A stretch of DNA of 64,000 nucleotides from Bugula neritina (GCA_964035545.1 OZ037770.1:1318501-1382500); one strand, 5' to 3'. Shown: positions 1 through 12,668, numbered from the stretch's first letter. Translations and numbers: made by a program. The notes: generated by a model not told the origin, from the letters alone.

Positions 1-35
1 AATAATTTGAGTCCACTTGTTAAATAAAGCCTTAC

Positions 36-163
36 ATCATTCAGTACTGTCTTCGTTCCAGGGAAAAGTGAGGTTACATAACTGTTAGCTTCTGTTCCAC
101 AAGTTCGGTCTTGTAGAGCTTGTTCCAGGAGTTTATACTGTCCTCTGGGCCTAGTCTCACAGG
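36..163 (-). CDS. possible exon at the window edge
   Basis: This stretch lies between a TTTAG acceptor and a GTAAGG donor on the minus strand. It is open for 42 codons in one frame (contains RPRGQYKLLEQALQDR) and includes two Cys residues. It could be a later exon of the small gene at 1505-2153 or belong to another gene that runs off the window. No family was recognised. Confidence 0.3.
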
Positions 164-461
164 CTAAATACAAACATAATCGACAAATCCTGATGAATAC
201 TAGAAATTTTATTCCAACTACTAAATGATTACATTTGAAAACTCAATTTTTCTCAATTCGGTTGAAAGAGTTGTCAATTTTTAACAGCTTGTATTAAATA
301 TATCATATAAAAAAGACAAAATGTTGAACAAACAAAAAAATAGCTAAGGAAATTTGAGTGAAAATACTTGGAAAATCCATGATGTAATTACATGAAATTT
401 CCACTCTAATTAGCTAGCAACACTAACCTATGTTTTTATGGTAAATTGTCTGTAAAGGTAG

Positions 462-541
462 CCTGGGTTTCATTAAACCGCTGTCACCAGACTTCTTCGA
501 GTTGCTAGTTGACGACCCGCACTCAGGTTGAACATCACTAG
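462..541 (-). CDS. possible exon of the same small gene
   Basis: On the minus strand an AG acceptor near 541 opens a Ser/Gly/Lys-rich frame containing the run SSTSNSKKSGDSG, which stays open to about 436. Its phase does not join directly to the exon ending at 1505, so a further exon between them would be needed, or this is not coding. It may be spliced at a GTGACA donor toward the candidate exon at 36-163. Confidence 0.2.
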
Positions 542-1504
542 CAGGACCTGAGTCTATATAATTATATAATAATGGTCACATATATATTCTGTAATGCACT
601 GGTTGGTATAGAATCATGGAATATACTTGTACATATAATTAGGTTCATACACAGATTGCATTTTTAAAGAATAGTTTTTAATGTTATTTTCAAGGCTAGT
701 TTAGCTTGCAAGCTGTTCAGGAGGGATAATATGCTTTCTACTGGCTTATTACCCTCTAGAAATACTAAATGCACCAATAAAAAGATATAAACTAATATTT
801 TGTGCTCAAAGTAACTCTGACAGAGTTTCAGGTGTTCAAAACTCATACTATCAATAACAGAGTTCAGACGAACATGTTTGGGCGTGTTTAGACATGTTTA
901 GACGTGTTTAGACACATTCAGACATGACTAAAGTACTTCTACTCTAAATTACACAGAACGTATATACAATATAAAACCTGTTCTCTTTTCATAGACTCTC
1001 ATAAACACTTCCTGAGGTGTTGGCATATTCTTGTGGTTTTCTATAGATTTGTAACAGGATGGGAGTTGTCTACCTTTTGGATGGCTACAAATACAATCTG
1101 TGATACCACTAACCTGTACAAAACAGGTTACTAGCTTTTCATAATAAGTTAATTAGAAGATTCTGGAAAAACCCACTGCTAGCTGGCAGAGCCAAGTTTT
1201 ACTTTTAAACGACAGTTCAACCTAACGAGTCACATTTGTTTCAAGTTTCCATTCTCTGATGGTAAGAGTATATATTCATAATGACCATGAGTAAAGCATA
1301 ATCTATTTATATTTTGCATGGAGGAAGAAATATAGATCAATCAGTTTATATTTCCTAAAGTTGCTTAAAATGAAACCAAAAGGAGAAGCTACATCTATAA
1401 AGTAAAGAAATTGTACTAAATCATAATGTAAGATATAATGCTCACTATAATAATGTAGAGCACTTGAAAAAAGCAATATTGAGAGCATGAGGAGTTATGC
1501 TCAC

Positions 1505-2153
1505 GTGTAGCTGGTAGTGTACTCTGATTGGCCACTCATACGAGGTTTAACTGCAGCAGACGGCTTTTGACCCAAATACGTCTGCAGATACTCAGCCTTC
1601 CTTTGAGTTCCGCCATACTGTGAGACAGACATTGATATATAATAATGTGTAATATAATATGATATAATATAATACAATATATTGTACTAGTATAATGTAG
1701 AACAGTAGAGCAGAGTGTATAATAAAAATACAATAAACTATGTTAAAACATAATATATTACAACATTATGTATAATATAGTGATTTAATATCAGAAATTA
1801 AATTATAACATTGGCGGTTACTCATGCATGACTAAGTGAGAAAGAAATAGCAAATGATAACATAGTGTAACAACTACTACTTGTATAAATTCAAAAAGTA
1901 GAAACTGGCAATGGACTTGTATGGAAAAGAAATTTGTAAGTCTCAATTTTCATGTGATCAAAGATGACCCTATGACCTCTGCTGCCACACCCACCTGCTG
2001 CTGTGCCCGAGTCTCGTACCAGTTGTGAATGAGCACAGCCGAGTCGGAATAACTGGTTTCCTGCCTCCAGACATCAGTGCACGGCTGAGCTCCCACCTCT
2101 ATTTGCTTCTTTGCAGCGGGCCATACAGTACCATACGTCATGTTGTAACTCAT
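1505..2153 (-). CDS. 5' part of a small unidentified gene (weakly CFAP68-like), two clear exons
   Basis: Two coding exons read on the minus strand. Exon 1 (2153-1995, 53 codons, phase 0) begins with an ATG and ends at a GTGGGT donor. Exon 2 (1617-1505, 37 codons plus 2 nt) follows a CTCACAG acceptor and ends at GTGAGC. The joined frame stays open. The segment LIHNWYETR followed about 35 residues later by SEYTTSY recalls the layout of the axonemal inner-microtubule protein CFAP68 (NW.EER, then TTYDTSY). That resemblance is weak and from memory. The gene continues to lower coordinates and I could not place the next exon with certainty. A cilium role is an inference only; the splice pattern and open frame are what is seen. 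Confidence 0.5.
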
Positions 2154-3014
2154 TGCGGCTAGAACTCGGGCTACAAGGTGAGTGGAGGGAAAGGGGACAA
2201 CTCCTCACCTACAAATACTCAGACATGGTATGATTAGTTCGACTAATAGTACAACTTTTGATTTACAGTACAACTTTTAAATTTCCCGAACCAAAAAATT
2301 TTAAGTATGATAAAAAGAATTTACGAAATTGCAGGTATTGAAATTGAAAAATTGAATTAAAGTATCTCACTACAAATCACGAAAAACTATTATTTGTTTT
2401 TGTTCTCAGAAAAATATTTATGCCATGAAAAAAAAAGATAGGGTTTCCCAACAACTTTAAGAGTTGTCTTTTCTGATAGAACTTATGAATGGAACACATA
2501 AATAAAAATATCTCAAACAAAGATATAATAACTAGCAAGAGTTTTACTTACCATTCAAGTGATTTAAAAAACCTTCAACTCCGAATAGTACAGAAAGAAA
2601 TCTGATGTACATCTAGCTGAATAGATGGGAATACTCAATCATAGTAAGACGACTCCAAAAGACAAGCTAGGTACAAAACTCTAGCGGTTTTTATGCAAAC
2701 TGTTTCCCGCCCAGCACTTAAAAAACATCACAAAGCTTAAAACTTGTAATTTGTCACATGTATTATAACAACTTTACGTAAAGTTTAAAACTCTTTAACA
2801 ATAATCCACAGCATCAGGTGTTAAAAGCAACATTAAAATATTATATATTAATATATTATATTATATTAGCAATGATAATATAATAATAACATAATAATTA
2901 TGTATCCAACACAGAGTCACATTTACTGCATTACTAAAACATCTCTCTCAGTTCGTTATATTCTGTTATTAACTGGCTTCAAGTGCACATAAAGTGATGA
3001 CATCACTAAGGGCA
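2154..3014. other. intergenic stretch, no gene seen
   Basis: AT-rich sequence between the start of the small gene and the HCCS stop codon, with a TATAT-rich patch near 2840-2900. It should hold the HCCS 3' UTR. No open exon or recognisable repeat was found. Confidence 0.5.
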
Positions 3015-3638
3015 TCACTCCTGAGTCTGATCTTCTTTGTTAAAGTCAAATAAAGTCACTCTCCACCGCCAATAAAACACTCTAGTCCGAGTCCACAGGG
3101 CCTCCCAGCTATCCAGTGCGGGGCGTACGTCCAGCTCCGAAAACCGCATGGTACTCTTATCTACCGGCCCGTCATAGTAGTCTATGATATATCTCACTTC
3201 TTTTCCGCCCCTGTCTACTATCCAGTCGTGTCTGTCGAATGGCAAGTCCTTCCTGTAGACACACAGACAGACTGCTATTTAAGTGAAGACCATAGCACCC
3301 CTGCTGTTAGCAAATCTATGCCAGTGATGAAAAAGGCTATCAGAAAGAATCCCAAAGACTGCTCTAAACTTGGTATTGAGTATCATGATATAGATTTACA
3401 TAATCAGAAACTAACTAAAGCAAGAAATTGAAAATATAACATCAACTGATACAACCATTAAGAAAGCTAACCTGAGTATCCAGTGTCTGAATCTAGCTCT
3501 GGGGGAGTACTCTGTAGCCTTCCCTCCAAACTTCTTCAGTTTAGGAAATGGGCTAGTTTCATCTCTAATGAAAATGAAAGTGTATTAGATAAAGTGAACA
3601 GTCATTTGTGTGCGTGCGTGTGTGTGTATGCGTGTATG

Positions 3639-3669
<31 letters not shown>

Positions 3670-4937
3670 CAGTGTGAGTGAGTGTGTTGTGTGTGTACTG
3701 TGCGTGTGCGTGTGTGTGTGTGTATGACTCGGCTACATATACAGAGTATCTCACACAAACAGGAAGTGCAGACGACAGTCTTACTTGGCGTGGAGAATCT
3801 CCCACTTGAGTATTTCCTGCCACGCCTGCTCGTTGTTAGCGTTGTGTATTCTGATAATGTTAGTCATATCCTGCTGCTCAATATCCCCCTCTTTCCATCT
3901 CCAACCTACGAGAGCACATATCATCCCGCAGTAAATAACCTAACTCATCCAACATGAGAACTCAGGAAACTGACTTTGAGGAATTTAAAGGCATTAGCAG
4001 TAGCTCTTGTAGGACTCAATACACAAAACTATGCTGCAATGTATTATAACTTCAATCACTAAATCTAAGGATATCACACATACTGAGACTATGCCTAAGC
4101 TTTCACAACTGTTGGTCTAAGTTTTAAAATTATTTGGCAGCTAGTGAAACACCTAAAAACTACTCTAACTACTAGTACTGGTCGTTGAGATACCTTTACG
4201 TAGCATAGCGTTCCAGAACATCTGTTCGGAGGGGTACTTCCACGACCCACCCGCCTCGTCGTTTGAGTTTGGAATATTGGAGGGCTGTCGCGTTGTGGAG
4301 AGAGAAAAAGGTTGATCGGGAGCTGGTCTTTGGTTAGGTGGCGGCATCTAATTGGTCGAGAGAGAAATTGAAAAGAAATCAATTTGAAAAAATGAACAAA
4401 AATAAAACAGAATATTAACCTAGGGCTACAATAACTAAAGATGAATAAGAAAATGCTAAGTTGATTTAAAATAAACTGCCTATTTTATTCCACCTAAAAA
4501 GTCATTCCAAGTAAAATTTCTATTAAAACCATCCTGTGATAGCTTAATGTTTCGATTTTATCATTTAAAAATACATAACATCAAACAACTCACCATGTTG
4601 TTTGGGTCAATATAATCAGAATGATTCTCCGCGTGCATTGGACAGCCAGTAGCATACTCTAGTTGTGTGTCTTTCATTGATTGGACAGCATCTGAAGAAA
4701 CAGCCAATCAAATGTACCCACACATAGCTCAACTACATAAACTCACATACAGATAATACTGTATATTATACCTGCAGTAGTCTTGCCAGAGGCTATAGAG
4801 ATATGTTTTTTATGATCCACAGGACAAGCTGGTGCGCTGGCGGGAGAATGACTCTTCGGACAACTGGGCTTCTCACCTGCTGTCGGTAAAATGGCTGCCA
4901 CTGATTCAGCTCTGCGTGTTGACTGCTCAGCCCCCAT
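3015..4937 (-). CDS. HCCS: holocytochrome c synthase (cytochrome c heme lyase)
   Basis: Attaches heme covalently to cytochrome c at the inner mitochondrial membrane, on the intermembrane-space side. Six coding exons: 4937-4772, 4691-4594, 4347-4194, 3905-3785, 3564-3472 and 3252-3015. They total 870 nt, giving 289 aa against about 268 in human, and all phases agree. Seen in the sequence: three Cys-Pro heme-regulatory motifs (C26-P27, C38-P39, C72-P73); the family core [42 protein letters not shown], whose His160 matches the axial heme ligand of the family; [13 protein letters not shown]; and [12 protein letters not shown] then [10 protein letters not shown] and LDVRPALDS. An AG acceptor lies just 5' of the ATG (CTTATTACAG), so a non-coding 5' exon is likely. 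The fifth intron in genomic order, 3565-3784, holds a TG microsatellite. Confidence 0.95.
3607..3724. repeat. (TG)n microsatellite in an HCCS intron
   Basis: About 120 bp of TG and TGTGCG-type simple repeat, interrupted by CAG and AGTGAG. It fills much of the small intron between HCCS exons 3785-3905 and 3472-3564. Long reading frames across it are repeat artefacts. Confidence 0.9.
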
Positions 4938-7207
4938 CGCTACTGTAATAAGAACTAGAATGCAAAATAAGTATTAATTTTATTTCGAAAATGAAACGTG
5001 ATGTCAATTTGATATGATTTGACTAAAACTAACCTACTGAAAGAAGAAATAAAACCCAAAATCAAACATTGTGTTGAAATGAAACTTGATGTCAACTAAA
5101 ACTGAGGAGCTATTTTAATTGTTCCAAGTTTGAAGTCTGTCATTCGATTATTATTATTTGAACTAAAATTAAAATCTTAATGATTGGTTATGGTTCTCGA
5201 TTATACTTAAACTTAAATTTTTAAAAATAAAGAATAATGAATAAATAATTTTTAATAATAATGAATAATCATAACGGCTATGAATAAATCATATTCATCT
5301 ATTATTACCTACTAAAACAAAAACAAATTAAATGAATATATCCTCTAATTTTAAATTGGAAGCAAAGAGCGTGAACGGCCAAAATAGCAATGCAGTGACA
5401 CAATTAAAGCTGACCTCTGCTGGCTAAATCAAAGTGATACAAGTGAATGAGTGAAATTGAGTCAGGCTAAAGCCTGTCACCTGATCAGGACATGGACATG
5501 GCAGAGAAAAGTGAGTAAAGGCTAGCAATCCTCCAATTTTAAATTGTCACCATTAATCGGGCATCGGAATAGAATTTCCAAATAACAAATACTTAAAGTC
5601 AAATACTAATAAGCAAAAGCCTATGGAGTAGGTTTAATATTTTCATTTTTATTGTTACTAGTAGTATTACTATTAGTATTGCAGAAAAATACTATTAGCA
5701 TGGTCACACTTATAACATCAGTATTACTATCAGTATCACTAGTAACTGAAGACGAAAAATAAATAAATAAATTTTAAATTTATTAATAATAGAATCAGAA
5801 TAAAAATACAACAACGTCTTAAGTCTGGCCAAGAGTAAGAGTAGGTAACAAACAACAAATCAGCAATCAATGTACTGATTCACTCACTCAGTCAAAACTA
5901 ATCATCATACTCACGGCCCGGGCTACTGTAGTCTGTAACTGTAGGTAAGTCAAAGATTCAAAGCCAAAGTGTAACAGTAACAGCAACAGTAGCCAGTTAC
6001 TGTTAGTGTTAGACTTAGTAAAACACTTAGAGTTATACCAATACTATAGTTCTATAGCATTTACTCATGTAGTCAGGTAGCTATAAGTATAAGTATAACT
6101 AATTATTGTAATTTAGAATAATAAATATTTTAAACAGAAAACATAAAAATGATAGAACAAACTCTTGAGCGTAATAAAATACAACAATAGCTATTTAATC
6201 CAATGTATATAGATTTAGTCTACAAAACTCAAAAGTCTCAAGTGACAGCATTTTTCTTCGGCTTGGTAACCATTACATAGTTGCCGGAACCTTTTATTAA
6301 ATTTCGAAAAACTGGCTCGCTAAAGCATAAACTGCTGTTCAGAACTATGACAAACTTTCTTTGCAGTTATCTTAGAATAATACAGTGAAAAAGCACTCGA
6401 TTTTGACTTTTGTAGATACTGAACTAATGTTTGTAACGCGTAGTTTCTAAAACAAAACATGGTATATTAATATTAGTTGTTTCGCAGCTTTTGTTTATGT
6501 TCGAAAGCGTGTATCAAATACCTTAGTCTCATTGGTTTCTAAGTCACGGACCTACAAGATGGACGCTAGTGTGGCCAGGCTACCAGCTACAACATAAAGT
6601 GAAGCATTGTAATTATAGTTAATTATACTGGCAATTATTAGTCATAAATATTGTATCTAGCTGTTTTTGAACTTTATTTTTTGAATTTTAATCTCTCTGC
6701 GTATTTTCCATTTTCTTTACACGAAGCACAGCAAGCATGAACAGATAATGATATCAGTATGAGTGTCTATATTCATATTGATATTGAACAAACTGAAACT
6801 CAAAGTCAAAGTGATACTCATACTGATACTGATCATCTAGCGCTAAGTAACAGAACGAGACTAGCAGTGATATTCATATTTAGCACTCAACTTATTAGTT
6901 GATAGGTAATATAGACAGCTAAATATAAATAAGTAATAAGTAATGAGCTTAATTTATAGTATTCACAAATATTATCAACTTATTGGATTGCTAAAACTAG
7001 ACAGCTGCGAATAGTTAATGCAGTATGAGCATAACTGTGGTCCTGATTAGTAAATTTTAAATTTTGCTTACATGTAGCTCATTTTTGTGGCTTTTTACAT
7101 AGATATCATAATATAATCAGTTTATCTGACATTATTCGGCATGAAACTAACAGCTAATTTTTGTTTTTTTAAGTTATTCATAAAACAAAACACACACAAA
7201 AGTCAGT
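4938..7207. promoter_or_regulatory. 2.27-kb divergent intergenic region between HCCS and CCDC83
   Basis: The HCCS start codon (minus) and the CCDC83 start codon (plus) face away from each other across this AT-rich stretch, so it must hold both promoters and probably a non-coding 5' exon of HCCS. It has short direct-repeat-like patches such as GTATTACTAGTA-type runs at 5655-5745 and ATTCATATTGATATT-type runs at 6765-6835. No TATA box or other motif could be assigned with confidence, and no further coding exon is seen. Confidence 0.45.
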
Positions 7208-8384
7208 ATGCCACCAAAGAAGAAGCAAGGAAAGAAGTCAGGAAAGAAAAGTGGTAAAGCAAAGAAAGGGAAGAATAAGGAACCAGAAATTACATTCCAG
7301 GAGGCAGTGTTAGCTTACAAGTTAGTAGTGAACATAATATATCAGCTTATAAGTATATACACTTCATGATTCATCAAATAAAGCAATAAACTTGGCTTGA
7401 TAGGTGCCTGTCAGAAAATAGATGCATTTAAAAGGAAGTTATTGATTTTTAGCCAAATCTACTGTAATATTTATTATAGTTATTGCAATTTTTCTGGTAA
7501 AATATTTGTATACCTTGCACTTAGCTTTCTAATAACTTTGTAATATCATTGTGAATTCAGCTTGAATTTATTATTTATATGTGTAGTTTTGAAAACAATT
7601 CATTTTGTGAGACAATTGTTCATTACTTAACTTTTAAGCATTAAACTAATACAAATTGTCTGTTTCAGAATTGGTTTGGTGGAAAAGCAAATTGAAGATT
7701 GGAAATTCGAAGAGAACAATCTAGAAGAACAGAAAGAACGGCTGGCTGAAAGGGTGAGTCATTCTCCTAGTCATGACTAATGTCATGTTACTCTTTGCTC
7801 TAAAATATTATAATTTACAAGATCACTTCAAATTAATTTACTTATTCTATGTGTTGAATAAAATAAACACATATTTTCTGAAAGTCAAGAACTCAAAAAT
7901 GTTTTTGAAATTGTCACTCCTATGTAAAACTTCTGAAGCACATTTCCTTCATTTTTTATTTTTCTATTAACTTCTGAAAAATGTGAAATTGTTTGTGGGC
8001 GTGGTATTACTAATTCATATTTCATAATATAACATATAGTCTTAAAAGGAATTGCAATTTAAAAACATTGATTTTTGGTAAGTTCTTAAACATTGCTTAT
8101 CTTGATAAATAAACTTTGCCATAATTTTCATTATTTTTGTGAAAATGACTTTGTGTACATTAAAGGAATAACTTTATTGGTGAATCATGACCTATATTCT
8201 ATAGAATGAACGTCTGCTAGAAGAACAAGCTCAGTACTGTAAGATCATGCTGAAACAATCTCGAGAGTTTGAGAAAAACAACTTGAGTGCAGATAAAGTT
8301 GGTAAAACTCACGTCATGAATGCGCTGAACGAAAAGTGGGAGGCGTGTAAAGCTGAAGAAGCAAAACTTGAAGGTAGTCCTCTC

Positions 8385-8415
<31 letters not shown>

Positions 8416-10597
8416 GCCTGTTTGTGTGTCTGTCTGTCTGTCTGCCTGTTTGTGTGTCTGTCTGTCTGTCTGTATGTATGTATGTTGGCTGTGTTCATGA
8501 CTATTTTATTGTCAATATAGAAAAAATATTTTATTTTTCTCAACTTGTCAATATTTGCTAACATTATTTGGAATATTTTAGTCAGTTTTTATGTGACCCA
8601 ATATTTTATAGTTTCGAAAATGTATCTTTTGCAGAGCAAATAGTGGCTAAAACAATGTTAGTTGTGCATTGAGTAGTTTGCTTCGCTTCAGTTAGTACTT
8701 ATGAACTTGAATGCTATTGAAAGAAATCTCAAGGAATCTCATGTTTTCTCCTTCTGTCAGAGATGCATAAACAGATTCTGGAACTGGAGAGAACAATAAT
8801 ACAGACTAAAAAAGAGAAGCACAAGTGGTTAGACTACAAGAACGTAGGCAGCATACAGCGGCAGCAGCAGATTGAACTCTTAGAAAAGGAGATCAAAGAC
8901 ATGGAACAAAGTTATGTAGAAATATCAGGTAAGTTATTAGTTAGCAATTATCAGTTTAGACTTTAGTAGTTATTAGTTGGTAATAATTAGGTCATAAGTT
9001 ACTAGTCACTAGTTATTTGTTACTAGTTAATCATTATTAGTTTAAATTAGTTATTAGTCGCCAGTTGTCAGTTATCAGTTATTATTGTAATTAGTGGACA
9101 TTTAGTTACGATTCCAAATTTTGGAATTGAAAAAGAGTGTTATAACTAATTTACAACTAAACTTAATACCACAGAATCAATTAATAATTATTTTTATAAC
9201 CAGCTAACTTTAAAGTGCTGAAAAATGTTTATACTTTAATTTTGCAACGTCTGGAGGCATAATTATTTGTAAATCAACTGTGAGCTGTATTTTAAGTTTT
9301 CCTTATTTATGATGCACCGGATATTGGATAGTTTACATGTACAGCTTGAGATTAGAGAATAGACAATGCTGTACACAGTAAATCAAGTACATCAACAATT
9401 TATAGGCAAATCATAATTTATATTTACATTGATCTGTCTTCCCTTTCTTGTAGAGCACCTCTCAAGGAACTTAGAAATATCCCGGGAGAGAATTGAAGAG
9501 CACCTTGACAAGACTTTAGACACCGAGAAGCACCACGCCTCAGAGGTCAGTGCTTGTCCTTGAAGACATCATTGGATGCTGTCATCTGTTAAAAAACACC
9601 ATTAGATAGTGCTGCATTCCGTGAGATCACATGAGTAAATCTGGTGTTGATTATAATTTTTTCAATGAACTTCTGTGTAAGCTGATGAAATTTATAGTAT
9701 CTTGCGTGTAATTTCTTGTTGTAATTTGAATTTGATGTTATTCTATCAGATAAGAGATGTTTTGAGTAAAATGGAGTAAATTTATAATATTTTTTGAGTT
9801 AGACATTACCTTAACACTGCTTTGGACACAATATACTAATTCCAACAATTTTCTGTGATGTAGAAAGCAATGGCCACTCTGGATAAGAAAGGCAGGCAAG
9901 AAGTTCTGGACAATGATTGGATGAAAGTTGAGGTAAATTAACCAATCAGAAATTTTGCCCGGCTTATGAAGATCTAAACTTCCTAAAACTAAATTTTTGT
10001 ACTTCTACTAAAATGTGAATTAATAGTCAGCATTCAAATTGCGTTGAATACTGGACGACGTTGCTTCAAGGCTAGACGAACATATGAGGGCATAACTCCA
10101 GTTGTGCAGATTTGAGCACTCTTTAAGCGACCCACATTAACTAAATTTTCAGGTTTGCTGCAGCTTGTTTTGATAAATGAAAATTGCAGACTGAAGTATT
10201 TATATTGACAATGTTCTTTTGGCTGCGAATTTTAACTTTAAATGAATTTTAATTGTGGAAGTTTTAGTGTGGAGTGGAGAGGTGAGTTGGTTAGTGTAGC
10301 TGGGTCCACTTTATTCAATATATTATTATCATAAGACTGTTGTGTTTAAAAAGATTTTTTTTGTTTAAAAAGACTTATATAGTAACTGGATAGAAAGTTA
10401 TCAAAACTAATATTTGGTAATTTGCAATGTGTAGGTATTGAGATACGAGAAACAGTGCGATGAGATCTTGGCTGAAGTTGAAGAGATTGAAAGAGAGAAT
10501 CTGGCTCTCATGTCTGAACTGTTTGAGAACAATGTTAATATTCTCAAAATCACTCGGTGAGTTGATTCTGTGACCTGTTGAAACTATTACTAACTAG

Positions 10598-10690
<93 letters not shown>

Positions 10691-10719
10691 CACTACCACT
10701 ACCACTACTACTACTACCA

Positions 10720-10757
<38 letters not shown>

Positions 10758-10758
10758 G

Positions 10759-10805
<47 letters not shown>

Positions 10806-11764
10806 GTACTACTACTACTACTACTGCTGCTGCTACTGCTAGTGCGACTGCTACTACTACTACTAGTGCGACTGCTACTACTAAAAGTATGTATATTTTC
10901 AGAGGCTTGTTTCTCACTCAATTTGAAGATTCGGAAAGTCTCAGAGATGGTGGAATTCTCGAAGTTGATCTCAAACAGGTGGGGTAATAACTTAGTCATT
11001 GTTTTAAATAGACTTCCATATTGCTGTCATGTTAACTGATGATCCACACTCTATGCGTGTTTCTAGGTTTCTCTATTAAACCGGGACACTGATAAAGTTA
11101 CCCAACCTCCTCTGAAAGCTGCTTCGTCTGATGAACAGGACTCTGAAGAAGAATATTTCGGTCAGCCATTTTGTTTCACTCTATTTCCTGTTGTGATCAT
11201 GACACGTTGTAATATTACTCGCTGAAACTCTCACTCACGCAAGTTTATAGTTGCTATTCTTGTGAGAAACCCCTGATGGAGAGGGTTTTTTAGAACGACC
11301 TAAGGACTTGTTTAAATGAGGCACAGGAGCAATTATGACAGAATGCTCTTCCTAACATCACCAATGGCCTTTGTCCGGGCTCGAACCCATGACCTTCGTG
11401 TTTACTAGGCAAACGCTCTAACCCCTAGACCACAGCTGCTCCCTTACTCTATCATAATCATGTATGTTTGTTTGTCTGATTCACAGATGAGTACTATGAC
11501 GATGAACCCTTGACCCCCACCAGCGATACCGAAGATCCTTTCAATAATTACTACAACTTTCAAGACGAAGACATCACGGAGTACTTGAAGCTGGGTCCGT
11601 TGCAACTCAAACTGCTTACTATTAGTGGTGAGCAGAAACCGATCTACGTGCAGGGAAGTAGCTCTAAAGCAGAAATACAGGCTAGAGAGTTCAACCCTGC
11701 TGATTGGCCGGTTACTCAGCCAATGATGAAGTCTGTTACAACACCTAGACCTAATGTATATTGA
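7208..11764 (+). CDS. CCDC83: coiled-coil domain-containing protein 83
   Basis: Ten coding exons: 7208-7320, 7669-7753, 8205-8373, 8761-8928, 9454-9545, 9864-9932, 10435-10556, 10903-10978, 11067-11160 and 11487-11764. They total 1266 nt, or 421 aa, close to the vertebrate length of about 413-444, and every phase joins. The N-terminus is Lys-rich (MPPKKKQGKKSGKK). The middle is almost all charged heptad coiled coil. Family matches are HKWLDYKNVGS (human EYWEEYKNVGS), the motif VLDNDWMKVE, and an acidic C-terminal part ending in YLKLGPLQLKLL and MMKSV, which matches the vertebrate DYVNLGPLGVKL and MMKS tail. The molecular role is poorly known; expression with ciliated or sperm tissue is usual for the family. 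A CTGT repeat lies in intron 3 and a long CTA repeat in intron 7. Confidence 0.9.
8381..8484. repeat. (CTGT)n microsatellite in CCDC83 intron 3
   Basis: A tetranucleotide CTGT tract begins about 10 bases after the exon 3 donor and decays into TGTA. Inside it a longer unit (CTGTCTGCCTGTTTGTGTGT) occurs twice in tandem. Confidence 0.9.
10598..10880. repeat. (CTA)n microsatellite in CCDC83 intron 7
   Basis: About 280 bp of nearly pure CTA/TAC trinucleotide, with CCA, CTG and AGTGCG interruptions toward its 3' end. It ends only about 20 bases before the exon 8 acceptor. The poly-Thr and poly-Val frames it makes are not genes. Confidence 0.95.
11229..11443 (-). mobile_element. tRNA-derived SINE, family II, near full length (in CCDC83 intron 9)
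   Basis: Read on the minus strand it starts GGGAGCAGCTGTGGTCTAGG, with an A-box-like D arm and then a B box (GGGTTCGAGCCC). A unique body follows (CATTGGTGATGTTAGGAAGA) and then a 3' part with TTTCTCACA and CTATAAACTTGCGTGAG. It matches the copy at 22312-22514 along its whole length, which defines the family as about 200 bp. Confidence 0.8.
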
Positions 11765-12115
11765 CACAGGAGCTCTGATTGGTTGAAAATAACAGCAACT
11801 AATTAACTTGTGAGTAAAGTTGAAGAAGCTTTCAATGAGTAGTGCCTTTTTGTAAACAAACTTTTGTGTCTACAACGTTCTAAAGTCAGTGCTGTCGAAG
11901 ATTGTTTTCAACATGATATGCCTTAGTATATGAAGTGCTTCATTATGAAATAATAACTACTTTTTTATTTTGATATCCGTAATGTTTTATATATAAACTT
12001 ATTTTAGTACATTATTTCTATTTATTGCCTTTTTTATTATTGCTGCCTGATTGTTTATAAATAACTCAAACTGACAGCTTGCTCTAATTTATTCAATTTA
12101 TGAGTTCAACAAAAC

Positions 12116-12121
12116 AATAAA
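12116..12121 (+). terminator. candidate CCDC83 polyadenylation signal
   Basis: An AATAAA hexamer about 350 bases after the CCDC83 stop codon, in AT-rich sequence, is the first canonical signal on the coding strand that I noted. Cleavage would fall about 15-25 bases downstream. Not confirmed by any transcript. Confidence 0.4.
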
Positions 12122-12568
12122 ATGATAAAAATTAATACAATTAGAAATAGTCTTTTATTATTTTAAAGAAATAGGATTCAATGAAAAAAAGCAATTTGTT
12201 TTGGGTCTTTATTTAGGTATTAGTATCTAGTATTATGCAATCAATATAATTCTATAATCCATATACTAATTTAGCATAAGAAAATGGTTAGAAGACTTTA
12301 GGCTGACAACTCCAAATGTTGAAAAAATAAGTTTATAAATATTTCAACATGCAATAATCTTGAAGTAACAAAAACATATGACTGCCAACAGCTAGTTTCA
12401 TTTGTCAAGAACTATTTTTATTACTTTAAAGCAAATTGCATTCTCCACAAATGCAAGTTTGTAGAGAAGTTGTGTTATCCAGAAATTATTAATCAGCTCT
12501 GTAAACCTTATGCTGCAAGTTATAAATGACGTGTGTTCTGTGAAAGTAGACAGTTGCTACTAGAAAAA

Positions 12569-12668
12569 TAATTTTACTCCAACTAGGATTCAAACCCGAG
12601 ACCTCTGGCTTGCAAGCAAATGTGCTAACTATTACACCATTGAGACCACTTGGTAAACCCATCACTAC
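12569..12668 (-). mobile_element. tRNA-derived SINE, family I
   Basis: On the minus strand: a leader GTAGTGATGGGTTTACCAAG, a tRNA-like part with A box (TGGTGTAATAGTTAGCAC), CTTGCAAGCCAGAGGTC, a B box (GGGTTTGAATCC), then the tail AAAATTATTTTT. The leader, tRNA part and tail recur in the other copies listed here. Confidence 0.75.

Noticed and set aside
3602-3957. Coding frames on both strands around 3600-3950
   Set aside because: They are artefacts of the TG repeat and of the opposite strand of an HCCS exon (3785-3905).
6540-6600. Possible exon at CAAGATGGACGCTAGTGTGG
   Set aside because: No matching donor or downstream frame could be joined to CCDC83 or HCCS; it may be untranslated sequence.
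10550-11039. Long poly-Thr or poly-Val open frames
   Set aside because: They are produced by the CTA trinucleotide repeat inside a CCDC83 intron; real exon 8 lies at 10903-10978 in another frame context.
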